Source of the DNA: a bacterium
GTDB taxonomy: Bacteria; JACRDZ01; JAQUKH01
DNA: 54,511 nt
Reading direction: 5' to 3'
NCBI GenBank assembly: GCA_028719205.1
Contig: JAQUKH010000016.1
Location: 1-54,511 of the forward strand
The notes below the pieces were generated by a model. It was not told the origin of the DNA. It ran no database searches and saw nothing but the letters and a program-made list of their open reading frames with translations. Positions 33,658 to 42,515 of the stretch are shown here, one piece after another (the first letter of the stretch is position 1; each line of letters starts with the position of its first letter). Made by a program: the position numbers and the translations under genes.

Positions 33658-34252
33658 GGTAATCCTCCTTATTCATTAACATATCTGTTACTATTTGATT
33701 TGTAATTTCTTTTCTTAAATTTGCTGATTCAATACTTAAACGATATTGTACCTCTGAAATATTAGCAAGATTAGCTATTCTTTTCTGTAAATCGACAGCT
33801 GGGACCGGAACATTAATCTCACTAATATTAGATACATTTAATACAAGCTGCATTGTTGAAGATGCTATATTGGATAAAAGAACTCTTTGGCCTTCTTTGG
33901 TTTTTAAATATGCTGCTAAAAATATTGGAAGTAATTCACAGGTAAGACGAATAGCTATAAGATTTGATGTTATTATTGCTTTTGGTAAATTATCAGGAAC
34001 AACCGCTATTTTTAGTTGAGTACCACGGCAGGTTATTATTATATCGTCAGGATAAACAATATAATGTTCAGCATTTTTGAAATTATTTAATGAAAATTTT
34101 TTAAGATTGTCAATCTTGATTCCATCATCAGTTATATCTTTAATATTTATAACCGGTATTCCTTTCTCACCTTCTATTAGCTTTACAATACTATATAATG
34201 GAGCACCACAAAATATTTTTTCTGCAACTGATTTTAAACTTTTAGATACCAT
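33641..34252 (-). CDS. Half-size HsdS-like protein with one target-recognition domain
   Basis: The 203-aa product resembles a single HsdS repeat: a target-recognition domain (GIPVINIKDITDDGIKIDN, then YIVYPDDIIITCRGTQLKIA) and a following helix with VPAVDLQKRIANLANISEV. It is about half a normal HsdS. It opens the operon with its own promoter and GGAG ribosome binding site. It could dimerise to form a palindromic-target subunit or pair with the full HsdS to change specificity. A truncated remnant is less likely because translation signals and frame are intact. Confidence 0.75.
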   Translation of the reverse strand: MVSKSLKSVAEKIFCGAPLYSIVKLIEGEKGIPVINIKDITDDGIKIDNLKKFSLNNFKNAEHYIVYPDDIIITCRGTQLKIAVVPDNLPKAIITSNLIAIRLTCELLPIFLAAYLKTKEGQRVLLSNIASSTMQLVLNVSNISEINVPVPAVDLQKRIANLANISEVQYRLSIESANLRKEITNQIVTDMLMNKEDYRGETD

Positions 34253-34281
34253 TTATTCTCCAAAAAATGTTATTGTCTAAA

Positions 34282-34310
34282 AGTTTATCGTATAAATTCT
34301 ATTTTGTCAA
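34282..34310 (-). promoter_or_regulatory. Promoter of the restriction-modification operon
   Basis: On the minus strand TTGACA (34310-34305) and TAAACT (34287-34282) are separated by 17 bases. The half-HsdS ATG at 34252 has GGAG five bases upstream. The 34253-34498 interval is otherwise very AT-rich, with no gene seen. Confidence 0.6.
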
Positions 34311-34498
34311 GAAAATATTATTATATTAATATTTATATTTAATATTACAAATATTAATTTATTTTATCATATAAGTAACCGTGTTTAATAGCGAATATTA
34401 TAATTACTGGCAAAAAATCAACATAATTGCCGATAATTTGATTAATCACAATTCCGTTTTTGCTGAACAAAATTATATCTTTTGGGTATTTTATTCTA

Positions 34499-35011
34499 TT
34501 ATATTTTCTTAATTTTTTTCAGATACATCCCAATCTCATGCTCGAAGTTATCGCTGAAAATAGATTTAGAGAGGTTTTCTTTGATTTCTTTTATGCTCCA
34601 TGCCCTGACTTCATCTATTTCCTGTTTATTAAAAGATATTTTACCGCGATAAACGCAGGAATAAGTATATACAAGCTCCGTTTCATAGGAATTTGAATGG
34701 ATATATGAGTATAGAAATTCAGGACGGCAGTTTTTGATGCCAAGTTCTTTTTCAGTTTCGCGTCTCAACGCTTCGGCCAGGCTTTCTCCATGAGTTACAT
34801 GGCCGCCGACCGATGTATCCCACTTGCCCGGCGCTACATCTTTGTTCATGGAACGTTTTTGCAAAAATAGATCGCCTTCTCCATTAAATACAAGACAATG
34901 CACGACCTTGTGAATTAAGACAGGGTTTCCATGTATTTCATCCCTGGGAAGCAATCTTACAGTTTCTCCCTTTTCGTTAACGATTTCCAGAATTTCTTTA
35001 TTTTCCCGCAT
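34499..35011 (-). CDS. Nudix hydrolase, YfcD/IDI-like
   Basis: This 170-aa protein carries the Nudix box GHVTHGESLAEALRRETEK followed by ELGI. In the box consensus REuxEExGu the first E of the EE pair is Lys (RETEKELGI), which could weaken metal binding. The N-terminus (EILEIVNEKGETVRLLPRDEIHG) and the KRSMNKDVAPGKWDTSVGGH block are typical of YfcD-like proteins related to isopentenyl diphosphate isomerase. The substrate is not predictable. No clear Shine-Dalgarno is seen before the ATG. Confidence 0.85.
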   Translation of the reverse strand: MRENKEILEIVNEKGETVRLLPRDEIHGNPVLIHKVVHCLVFNGEGDLFLQKRSMNKDVAPGKWDTSVGGHVTHGESLAEALRRETEKELGIKNCRPEFLYSYIHSNSYETELVYTYSCVYRGKISFNKQEIDEVRAWSIKEIKENLSKSIFSDNFEHEIGMYLKKIKKI

Positions 35012-35034
35012 ATTAATATTAAGCTTTTTGAGGG

Positions 35035-35055
35035 ACGTTGGTTCCTAGCGATACT
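35035..35055 (-). repeat. Second copy of the AGTATC repeat
   Basis: On the minus strand the block starting AGTATCGCTAGGAACC matches 23652-23672 with two differences. It lies next to another GTAGGGG-type element (minus strand 35097-35066). Confidence 0.5.
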
Positions 35056-35106
35056 TATTTATTTAAGAGCAGGTACAGAGATCTGCCCCCTACAAATATA
35101 AATAAT

Positions 35107-35137
35107 AAAAAAAAGGCGATTTGCAAACCGCCCTTAC
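35107..35137 (-). terminator. Palindromic repeat acting as a possible terminator
   Basis: On the minus strand TTGTAAGGGCGG opens a hairpin (GGCGG, TTTGCAAA, TCGCC; 35132-35115) followed by eight T (35114-35107). It resembles the dispersed GTAGGGGC palindromes at 22551 and 23699 and could stop transcription coming from the toxin-antitoxin genes. Confidence 0.5.
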
Positions 35138-35184
35138 AATATTTTCTTATTAAAATCATGGGAGAATGGAGGTGCTAGAAAAAT

Positions 35185-35224
35185 ACCATTAATCTAAATA
35201 TATTTTCATATTTAAATTAATGGT
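35185..35224 (-). terminator. AT-rich hairpin after the toxin gene
   Basis: Arms ACCATTAAT and ATTAATGGT (9 bp) plus inner arms AAATAT and ATATTT form a long hairpin just after the toxin stop. On the minus strand it is followed by ATTTTTC, so it could terminate the toxin-antitoxin transcript. Confidence 0.55.
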
Positions 35225-35230
35225 GTTTTC

Positions 35231-35509
35231 TTAATAACATACATCATGGTCTCCGACTTCAATAAAATACACCCCTTCGTCTTCTAAAATTTTAAAAACC
35301 ATTCTGTCTGAATAATTGATCCAAAATGCGTAGTAATCTTTTAATTCACCTTTTAATTTGTGTGTTTTCAACCTTTTATCAAAAATATCTTCGACAAATA
35401 TTTCAAGTCTTTTTTTAAGTTTTTGCCTATCATTATCCGTCAATTTACTTTTATATTTTTCAAACTTTTTACCAAACGCTAAATCATACTTAATATATTT
35501 TGGTTTCAT
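35231..35509 (-). CDS. RelE/ParE-superfamily toxin
   Basis: This 92-aa protein has the compact RelE/YafQ-type fold pattern: a helical N-half (KKFEKYKSKLTDNDRQKL), HKLKGELKDYYAFWINYSDR in the middle, then MVFKILEDEGVYFIEVGDHD at the end. Such toxins are ribosome-dependent mRNA interferases or gyrase inhibitors; which applies cannot be decided. It starts 5 bases after the antitoxin stop, as in most type II pairs. Confidence 0.85.
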   Translation of the reverse strand: MKPKYIKYDLAFGKKFEKYKSKLTDNDRQKLKKRLEIFVEDIFDKRLKTHKLKGELKDYYAFWINYSDRMVFKILEDEGVYFIEVGDHDVCY

Positions 35510-35514
35510 AAATA

Positions 35515-35700
35515 TTATAAGCTTTCAATAAATTCGTTTACCGACATCTTCTTTGTCTTTCCCGCTTTTAAATTTTGTTCCGCCTCATGTATCCTGAATA
35601 AAAATTGCTGGCGTTTTACAGTCTTATACAATTCTTTTAAAAAAATGTATTCTGACCTGGGAACTTTCACCACATCGTTTAATGCTTCAACCTTACTCAT
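35515..35700 (-). CDS. Antitoxin partner of the RelE-type toxin
   Basis: This 61-aa protein (KVEALNDVVKVPRSEYIFLK at the start, KTKKMSVNEFIESL at the end) precedes the toxin in one operon. The N-terminal half would form a dimeric DNA-binding part and the C-terminal helix would wrap the toxin. AAGGAG lies seven bases before the ATG. An inverted repeat over its promoter is a candidate autoregulatory operator. Confidence 0.75.
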   Translation of the reverse strand: MSKVEALNDVVKVPRSEYIFLKELYKTVKRQQFLFRIHEAEQNLKAGKTKKMSVNEFIESL

Positions 35701-35719
35701 TATCTTGCTCCTTACAATT

Positions 35720-35745
35720 TAATATTTTGATAAAATATTATACCA
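35720..35745 (-). promoter_or_regulatory. Extended -10 promoter and operator of the toxin-antitoxin operon
   Basis: On the minus strand TGG-TATAAT (35745-35737) forms an extended -10. Overlapping its downstream edge, TAATATTTT and AAAATATTA (35720-35728 and 35732-35740) form a perfect 9-bp inverted repeat around GAT, suited to binding the antitoxin-toxin complex. Confidence 0.6.
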
Positions 35746-35766
35746 TAATTTCTTTAATAAGAAAAT

Positions 35767-37239
35767 CTAATCCCTGGATTTTTTGCCAAAAAGAATAAAA
35801 GTCATCACGATACTGCAAAATATGACCACCCGCACAAACATATCCCCGTATTTTGTATAAAATGTTTTCGCGTCATTTTTCAAATGGATCTTCCCTACAA
35901 AAAAACCTTCCTTTTTCATAGGCATTGTATCAATTATTCTTCCGGCGGGGTCAAGGATAAACGATAAACCGGAATTCGCCGCCCTGACATAATAGATCTG
36001 ATTTTCAACGGCCCTGAAGACCGACATATAGGCATGCTGTTTCATTCCTGACGGGTATTTTTTCATCCAGTCGTCTTCAGTAATATTGACCAGAAAATTC
36101 GCGCCTTTATTAACAAATTTCCCGGCGTAATCCCCGAAAATGCCCTCGAAACAGATCATTGTTCCGAATTTGCCTTTGCCCGTATCAAGCACTTGGGCTT
36201 CTGAATCGGGATCATATTCTCCTGATTGGACAAGTTGGGCGAATTTTCCCATAAAACCAAATCTTTTATTGCCGGGCACCAATTCTCCAAAAGGAACCAG
36301 ATGATTTTTATTGTAATAAGAGATCCCGCCGTCAGGTGAAATTAAAACCGCGCTGTTAAAATGCTTTCTTTCATTTCCAACTGTTCTAAAACTCGGCGTC
36401 CCCAGAAGAAGATAACAATTCATATCCTTAACAAGCTGGATCAAACGTTGTTTCAGGATTTCATCTTTCTGAAGATTCTCAAGTAAAACTGTTTCCGTCC
36501 AGACAACAAGATCGATTTTGTTTTGCTTAACTGCCTGCATGCTTAGCGGGCTCAAACGAGAAAGAACAGCATCCGCGGGGAAATAAGTGTAAACGTCAAA
36601 ATTCCCCTGTACTACCGCCACATTTAATTCATCCCCTGAAAAATTTTGCGAATATTTTTTAATGACAGAATGGCCCCATAAATAAATGCAGCCGATGATA
36701 ACAGTCGTCAAAACTAATATTTTATCTAATCTTTTTTTAAGAAGCGCCTGAGAAAAACCCGCGTTGAAAAAAACAATCAAAAACGTTACACCCCAGACAC
36801 CCGTATACCGGCTTATCTGAATTAACTCAAGGAATTTATGCTGGGTATAACCTAAACTGAACCATGGGAAGCCTAAAAAGCCCAGAGTTTTTATATATTC
36901 GATACCGGTCCACGCGGACGCTAAAAAAATCGACTGAAGGAAGGGAGAAGAAAATCCGTTCTTAAAACATATAACAAATCCAAAAAGCCCGAAAAACAGG
37001 CTCAAATAAATGATTCCCAGCGGCAAAGCCAAAGGATGGAAAACACTGACCCAAAAGGCGCTGACCGAAAAAAATACCAATCCGCAAAAAAAAGAAAGCG
37101 TGAAGCCTTCTTTTGATTTTTGCCTGTCAATAGCGATAAAAAGTGGGACTAATGCTATACATGCCATGAAGCCAAGATCAAAAGGCGGGAAACACAGCAT
37201 CAGCAAAAAACCGCTCAGGGCCGAAAGGAAATAGGACAT
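35767..37239 (-). CDS. lnt: Apolipoprotein N-acyltransferase
   Basis: Lnt adds the third acyl chain to lipoproteins in the inner membrane. About seven hydrophobic N-terminal segments (to residue 200) precede a periplasmic nitrilase-like domain. Its catalytic Glu is in VVWTETVL, Lys in YNKNHLVPFGE, and Cys in FGTMICFEG. Length 490 aa is typical. Its presence supports a diderm cell with lipoproteins. It lies between secA and the toxin-antitoxin pair. Confidence 0.93.
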   Translation of the reverse strand: MSYFLSALSGFLLMLCFPPFDLGFMACIALVPLFIAIDRQKSKEGFTLSFFCGLVFFSVSAFWVSVFHPLALPLGIIYLSLFFGLFGFVICFKNGFSSPFLQSIFLASAWTGIEYIKTLGFLGFPWFSLGYTQHKFLELIQISRYTGVWGVTFLIVFFNAGFSQALLKKRLDKILVLTTVIIGCIYLWGHSVIKKYSQNFSGDELNVAVVQGNFDVYTYFPADAVLSRLSPLSMQAVKQNKIDLVVWTETVLLENLQKDEILKQRLIQLVKDMNCYLLLGTPSFRTVGNERKHFNSAVLISPDGGISYYNKNHLVPFGELVPGNKRFGFMGKFAQLVQSGEYDPDSEAQVLDTGKGKFGTMICFEGIFGDYAGKFVNKGANFLVNITEDDWMKKYPSGMKQHAYMSVFRAVENQIYYVRAANSGLSFILDPAGRIIDTMPMKKEGFFVGKIHLKNDAKTFYTKYGDMFVRVVIFCSIVMTFILFGKKSRD

Positions 37240-37294
37240 AATATAAATTTTGTAATTTCGTTATTTTTATAATTTGTTAACTGTAATATTCCTG

Positions 37295-39943
37295 CTATGC
37301 CTTCATCGCTCCACAGCACTTCTTATATTTTTTCCCGCTGCCACAGGGACAGGGATCGTTCCGGCCTGTTTCCTCGGCATGCCTTGGTTCGGCTTTTTTA
37401 ACAGTTCCGGGTTCCGCGTGAGAAAAATACATGGGCTGATGCTTTCTCTGGACAGGAACAGCATCCTTCTTTAATTGTATCCTGTAAATATAATCAATAA
37501 CTTCTTCTTTGATCTTTTCATTCATATCATTGAACATGATAAAACCTTCGTGCTGATATTCAACCAGCGGGTCCTTCTGCGCGTAAGCCCTGAGATTTAT
37601 CCCCTCTCTCAAATGGTCCATAGTAAGCAAATGGTCTTTCCAGCGGTTATCAACTACCTGAAGGATGATCATCCTCTCCAGTTTCCTCATTATTTCAGAT
37701 GTAATTTCTTTTTCTTTATCTTCATAAATAGTTGTTAATTTGCTGTAAATATTTTCCTCTATCTCTTCCCTTTTTACCTTTGAAAAATCAATATCCGGCC
37801 CAATCGGGCTGAGTGTATGGAACCACTCTATAAAACTCTTGCTGTTCCACTCCTCAGTATGAACATTTTCAGGAAAAAAAATGTCCATTTTATCCTGCAA
37901 AACATCCTGTAACATTTCCTGTATATGTTCCTTCAACTCTTCGCCTTTCAGCACAGCCTGTCTCTCTTCATATATCACCACTCTCTGTTTATTCATAACA
38001 TCATCATATTCCAGAAGATGTTTCCTGATATCAAAATTGTGAGACTCAACCCGTTTCTGAGCCGTTTCGATCGCCTTGGTAACCCACGGATGCTGTATAT
38101 CTTCACCTTCCTGCATTCCTAATTTCGACATCATCCCGGAGATCTTATCCGAACCAAAAAGGCGCATCAGGTCATCTTCCAGTGAAATATAAAACCGCGA
38201 AACTCCGGGATCTCCCTGCCTGCCGCACCGGCCGCGGAGCTGGTTATCTATCCGCCTGCTTTCATGCCGTTCTGTTCCTAAAACATATAACCCGCCAAGC
38301 TCCACAACTTTTTTATGTTCTTCCCCGACACTCATCTTAACCTTTTCCAAAGCGGTTTTATATTGTTTTTCAAATTCCTCAGGAGACTCTATATCGTCTC
38401 CGATTAATTCCTTTGCCAGAACTTCCGAGTTCCCGCCTAAAAGGATATCCGTACCGCGGCCCGCCATATTAGTGGCGATCGTTACCGCGCCAAGCCTTCC
38501 GGCCTGAGAAATTATCTGGGCTTCCTTTTCATGATATTTTGCGTTCAGTACGTTATGTTTTATTCCTTTTCGTTTAAGCATCATGCTTAGTAACTCTGAT
38601 TTTTCAATGGAAATAGTTCCGACAAGAAGAGGCCTTCCTTTTCCATGCCAAAGGCCGATTTCATCCACTACCGCGTTAAATTTTTCTTTTTCAGTGCGGT
38701 AGATCACATCAGAAAAATTCGCGCGGCTTAACGGCCTGTTTGTGGGAATAACCACAACATCCAGGTTATAGATCTTATGAAATTCAACTTCTTCCGTCAC
38801 CGCGGTTCCTGTCATACCTGAAAGTTTTTCATACATACGGAAATAGTTCTGGATCGTTATTGTGGCCAGGGTCTGGTTCTCATTCTCAATTTTAACATGC
38901 TCTTTCGCTTCAATTGCCTGGTGTAATCCGTCAGACCAGCGGCGGCCTGTCATCAATCTTCCGGTAAATTCATCAATAATAAGTATCTGTCCGTCCTTTA
39001 TTATATAATCAACATCCTTCTTGAATAATGTATGCGCCCTCAAAGCCTGATTAATATGATGCACCCACTCGATATTATTGCCGGTATAAAGATTTTCCAC
39101 CTGCAGTAATTTTTCGGCCCTTAAAACACCTTCTTCCGTCAAGAGTACCCGTTTTTCTTTTTCCTCAACTATATAATCCTTATCTTTGCTTAAGAGAGGG
39201 ATAATACTATCTATCCTGTAATATTTATCCGTTGATTCTTCGGCAGGGCCTGAAATAATAAGCGGAGTCCTTGCCTCATCAATAAGAATACTGTCAACCT
39301 CATCAACGATAACAAAATAATGCCCCCTCTGTACCTGTTCCTCTTTGCTTAACGCCATATTATCCCGGAGATAATCAAATCCAAATTCATTATTAGTTCC
39401 GTAAGTAATATCACACATATAAGCATTACGGCGATCCTCATGATTTATACCCGATTGAATAACTCCGACAGTTAAACCCAGATATTCAAAAAGCGGCCCC
39501 ATCCATAAACGGTCCCTTTTCGCCAGGTAATCATTTACAGTAATTACATGAACTCCCTTTCCCGTAAGGGCATTTAAATACGCGGGCAATGTCGCCACAA
39601 GTGTTTTTCCTTCACCTGTAGCCATTTCAGCAATCCTTCCCTGGTGCAAAACTATACCGCCTATTAACTGGACATCAAAATGGACCATATTCCAGGTCGG
39701 GTCCCATTCACGCCGCCTGCGGCTGGCTTCACGGACAACCGCGAATGCCTCAGGCAAAAGATCATCCAGAGTTTCCCCGTTATTCAAACGGCCGCGGAAT
39801 TCATTAGTTTTCGCTTTTAATTCCGGTTCGCTTAGTTTGATCAATTCCTGTCCAAAACTGTTGATCTTTTCGACTTGAGGCAGGATTTTTTTCAATTCTC
39901 TCTCAGACTGGCTTCCAAACATTTTTGTTAAAAAATTAAACAT
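37295..39943 (-). CDS. secA: Protein translocase ATPase SecA
   Basis: SecA drives post-translational export through SecYEG. DEAD-type motor motifs are present: Walker [18 protein letters not shown], Walker [21 protein letters not shown], and [13 protein letters not shown] in NBD2. The preprotein-binding and helical scaffold domains follow in the usual order. The C-terminal zinc finger [19 protein letters not shown], which binds SecB and lipids, is complete. Length is 882 aa. Confidence 0.98.
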   Translation of the reverse strand: MFNFLTKMFGSQSERELKKILPQVEKINSFGQELIKLSEPELKAKTNEFRGRLNNGETLDDLLPEAFAVVREASRRRREWDPTWNMVHFDVQLIGGIVLHQGRIAEMATGEGKTLVATLPAYLNALTGKGVHVITVNDYLAKRDRLWMGPLFEYLGLTVGVIQSGINHEDRRNAYMCDITYGTNNEFGFDYLRDNMALSKEEQVQRGHYFVIVDEVDSILIDEARTPLIISGPAEESTDKYYRIDSIIPLLSKDKDYIVEEKEKRVLLTEEGVLRAEKLLQVENLYTGNNIEWVHHINQALRAHTLFKKDVDYIIKDGQILIIDEFTGRLMTGRRWSDGLHQAIEAKEHVKIENENQTLATITIQNYFRMYEKLSGMTGTAVTEEVEFHKIYNLDVVVIPTNRPLSRANFSDVIYRTEKEKFNAVVDEIGLWHGKGRPLLVGTISIEKSELLSMMLKRKGIKHNVLNAKYHEKEAQIISQAGRLGAVTIATNMAGRGTDILLGGNSEVLAKELIGDDIESPEEFEKQYKTALEKVKMSVGEEHKKVVELGGLYVLGTERHESRRIDNQLRGRCGRQGDPGVSRFYISLEDDLMRLFGSDKISGMMSKLGMQEGEDIQHPWVTKAIETAQKRVESHNFDIRKHLLEYDDVMNKQRVVIYEERQAVLKGEELKEHIQEMLQDVLQDKMDIFFPENVHTEEWNSKSFIEWFHTLSPIGPDIDFSKVKREEIEENIYSKLTTIYEDKEKEITSEIMRKLERMIILQVVDNRWKDHLLTMDHLREGINLRAYAQKDPLVEYQHEGFIMFNDMNEKIKEEVIDYIYRIQLKKDAVPVQRKHQPMYFSHAEPGTVKKAEPRHAEETGRNDPCPCGSGKKYKKCCGAMKA

Positions 39944-39946
39944 TTT

Positions 39947-40681
39947 TTATTTCCCCTTCGCTAATCTTTCGGCTAAAAAACCGGGCAACCCGGCATCCAG
40001 GATCTTTTTTTGTGTTAACTCGTAATTATATTCTAATCTGGTCAGCTTTATTTTTTTACTTTCTGAATCAAATACAAAATAGCATGTCTTATTATTCCCA
40101 TCGCGCGGCTGGCCAACACTGCCGGCGCTTATTACATAACGCATTTCTTTTTTTAAAACAACCTCTCCGCTTAAAAAAATATTACTATTATATAAATTAT
40201 TCGGATTCAATTCAAAAATAAACGGGCGATGCGAATGGCCCACAAAACAGATCCAATTTTTAAAATTCAGAAAACACCTGATAATATCTTCCACGGTTAT
40301 TACATAAAACCATTTTTCAGGAAAATAGGGGCTCGCGTGGACCAGTGTAAAATCATTATGATCCTGCATTAATTTTAATCCATTCAGAAAACTTACGTTA
40401 TCCGGTTTGATAATTTTTTGAGTCCAGAGCACAGCTTCACTGCCCCATTTATTAAAACCGCTCGTGTCAATCCGGTTTACCACCGCGCAATCATGGTTAC
40501 CGGCAACTATTACCGGCTTTAACGCCCTGATCAATTCCACACATTCATTGGGATTCGCCCCATACCCGACCAGATCACCCAAACAAATAAAATTATCAAT
40601 ATTTTCTTTTTTTGAATCTTCGAGGACCCTGTTCAAAGCCTCCAGATTACTGTGCACATCTGAAAAAATTCCATAACGCAT
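39947..40681 (-). CDS. Metallophosphoesterase, YfcE/calcineurin-like
   Basis: The 244-aa protein has the dinuclear metal motifs of the family: DVHSNLEAL, CLGDLVGYG, AGNHD, and FVGHSHRPF. The substrate is unknown; relatives act on small phosphodiesters. It ends 3 bases before secA and follows the multiheme cytochrome by 22 bases, in the same direction. Confidence 0.88.
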   Translation of the reverse strand: MRYGIFSDVHSNLEALNRVLEDSKKENIDNFICLGDLVGYGANPNECVELIRALKPVIVAGNHDCAVVNRIDTSGFNKWGSEAVLWTQKIIKPDNVSFLNGLKLMQDHNDFTLVHASPYFPEKWFYVITVEDIIRCFLNFKNWICFVGHSHRPFIFELNPNNLYNSNIFLSGEVVLKKEMRYVISAGSVGQPRDGNNKTCYFVFDSESKKIKLTRLEYNYELTQKKILDAGLPGFLAERLAKGK

Positions 40682-40703
40682 TGATCGTTTAGCTCCAATT
40701 TAT

Positions 40704-42515
40704 CTATTTCATATAACTCGGCATATCAGGCCCATAATATTTCCTGCCGTGACATCCGGGAAGACAGCTTTTACCCATTTCATTTTGACTAAATCCAACC
40801 GGGTATTTATAACGGAAATTATCCACTCCAAAGGGAACATTGTCATAAAGCATCCGGTAATTATCCGTGGCATGCGGACTGTGGCAAACAGTACATTTCC
40901 TGCCCCTTTTTTTCTGCTGATTTACATGTAAAAAATGCAGATTTAACTCCCCCCTGCGGAAATCACTCTCTTTACCCTGTATAAACTTATATGTGGTTAT
41001 TTTAGCGTCATGGCACATAAAACAAAGCCCGAATTTTTCAGGGGCATAATCAACCTGATGTTCTTCAGGATACTCCCCGCGCAAATTCCTGTAATATGGT
41101 GATCCATGATGCATATGACATTTAAGGCATCCATTTTCCTCTTTGATCGGTTTATGCACGACTTTTTTATCAAACTCCTCTTTTTTAGACTGGTGGCACA
41201 TATAACAAAAATCATTGCCTTTAGCCTTTAATTGAAATTTTACATCCGAACTATGAGGGTCATGACAACCTTTACAATTTCCTTCAGCTACCGGCGTATG
41301 AACATATTTTGTCTTTTCCTTATTCTCATGGCACATATAACATAACCTTTTATCATTTTCGTTCCTGAGCTGATAAATATACGGTGAACTATGGGAATCA
41401 TGGCATTTGTGGCATTCCCCTTTATCTACAGGCAAATGTTTAAACTCTTTCGATGTCTTATTCTCATGACAGTCGTAACAAAGTTCCTTCTCTGTCTTTT
41501 TCAGCAAAAATTTATTTTTTGATGTATGAGGATCATGGCATACCATACAATCTCCGCCTTCATCAGCCGGAACATGTTTAAATTTCCCTTTAGTTTTATC
41601 TTCATGGCAGTTATTGCATAATTTCCCGCCGACTTTAGTCTCAATAAGTAATTTATCATTAGCGGAACTATGCGGATTATGGCACACAGTACAATCCTCC
41701 TCCGCCACAGGTGAATGGTCCACGCCCTGCCCCGTCATTTTGTCATGGCATGAATAACATAGCGTATTTACTTTTTCCTTTAAATGATTTGCATTATCCG
41801 AACTATGGACCGCGTGGCATGCCATACAGTCACCGTCTTTAACAGGAGAATGATTTATCTCTCCTTTTGTTTTATTTTCGTGGCATAAAGCGCAAAGTTT
41901 GGAATTATATTCAGCTCTTAACATAAATTTATTTTTTGAAGTATGCGGATCATGGCACAAGATACACTTTCCTTCTTTCACAGGTGTATGCACATTAGAT
42001 TTTTCCTGTATCTTATGGCATTTAATACAGAGAGAGCTTCCCTCCGCGACGAATTTCACAGGCTGCCAGAAAACCGGCTTTTCATGGCACTCCAGGCATT
42101 TTTTTTCCGCGAACGGTTTATGCTGATTAGAATATATAAGTTTAGGCTCATCGCTTGAATGAGGGTCATGACATTCTATACACTGGCTTTTATCCCTGCC
42201 AACCGGAAGATTAAAATGGCTTAATTTAATTACCGCGAGCTTGCTTTGTTTTTTAAACTCAACTTCATAACTATCATGGCACAAATAGCAGAGGTCATTG
42301 CCCTCTGCTTTTAACATTAATTTATTCTCATTCCCATGATCTTTGTGGCATCCGGTACAACCATTTTTCGCCAGCGGTTTGTGTATATATTTTTTCTGGA
42401 ATTTTTCCTTCAGATCTTTATGACAGTCATAACAATCTTTTTTTTCTTCCGCGAAGGTATTAAAAGTAATAAAAAATATTATTAATAATAAAATTTTTAT
42501 CGTCAATGTTTTCAT
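40704..42515 (-). CDS. Exported multiheme cytochrome c with 21 CxxCH and one CxxxCH site
   Basis: A signal peptide (IKILLLIIFFITFNTFAEE) precedes about 575 residues made of doubled-CxxCH units. Each unit of about 45-50 residues pairs a CxxCHDPHxS site with an LCxxCHENK-like site. I count 21 CxxCH motifs and one final CLPGCH (CxxxCH) near residue 588. The protein probably forms a heme wire in the periplasm or on the outer membrane for electron transfer to an external or periplasmic acceptor. No lipobox is seen. The start overlaps the nusB stop by one base, which suggests co-transcription with the riboflavin operon. Confidence 0.93.
   Translation of the reverse strand: MKTLTIKILLLIIFFITFNTFAEEKKDCYDCHKDLKEKFQKKYIHKPLAKNGCTGCHKDHGNENKLMLKAEGNDLCYLCHDSYEVEFKKQSKLAVIKLSHFNLPVGRDKSQCIECHDPHSSDEPKLIYSNQHKPFAEKKCLECHEKPVFWQPVKFVAEGSSLCIKCHKIQEKSNVHTPVKEGKCILCHDPHTSKNKFMLRAEYNSKLCALCHENKTKGEINHSPVKDGDCMACHAVHSSDNANHLKEKVNTLCYSCHDKMTGQGVDHSPVAEEDCTVCHNPHSSANDKLLIETKVGGKLCNNCHEDKTKGKFKHVPADEGGDCMVCHDPHTSKNKFLLKKTEKELCYDCHENKTSKEFKHLPVDKGECHKCHDSHSSPYIYQLRNENDKRLCYMCHENKEKTKYVHTPVAEGNCKGCHDPHSSDVKFQLKAKGNDFCYMCHQSKKEEFDKKVVHKPIKEENGCLKCHMHHGSPYYRNLRGEYPEEHQVDYAPEKFGLCFMCHDAKITTYKFIQGKESDFRRGELNLHFLHVNQQKKRGRKCTVCHSPHATDNYRMLYDNVPFGVDNFRYKYPVGFSQNEMGKSCLPGCHGRKYYGPDMPSYMK

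Noticed and set aside
34429-34436. A plus-strand GCCGATAA identical to a sigma-28 -10 element
   Set aside because: No -35-like TAAA at the right distance and no plus-strand gene follows, so it is taken as chance.
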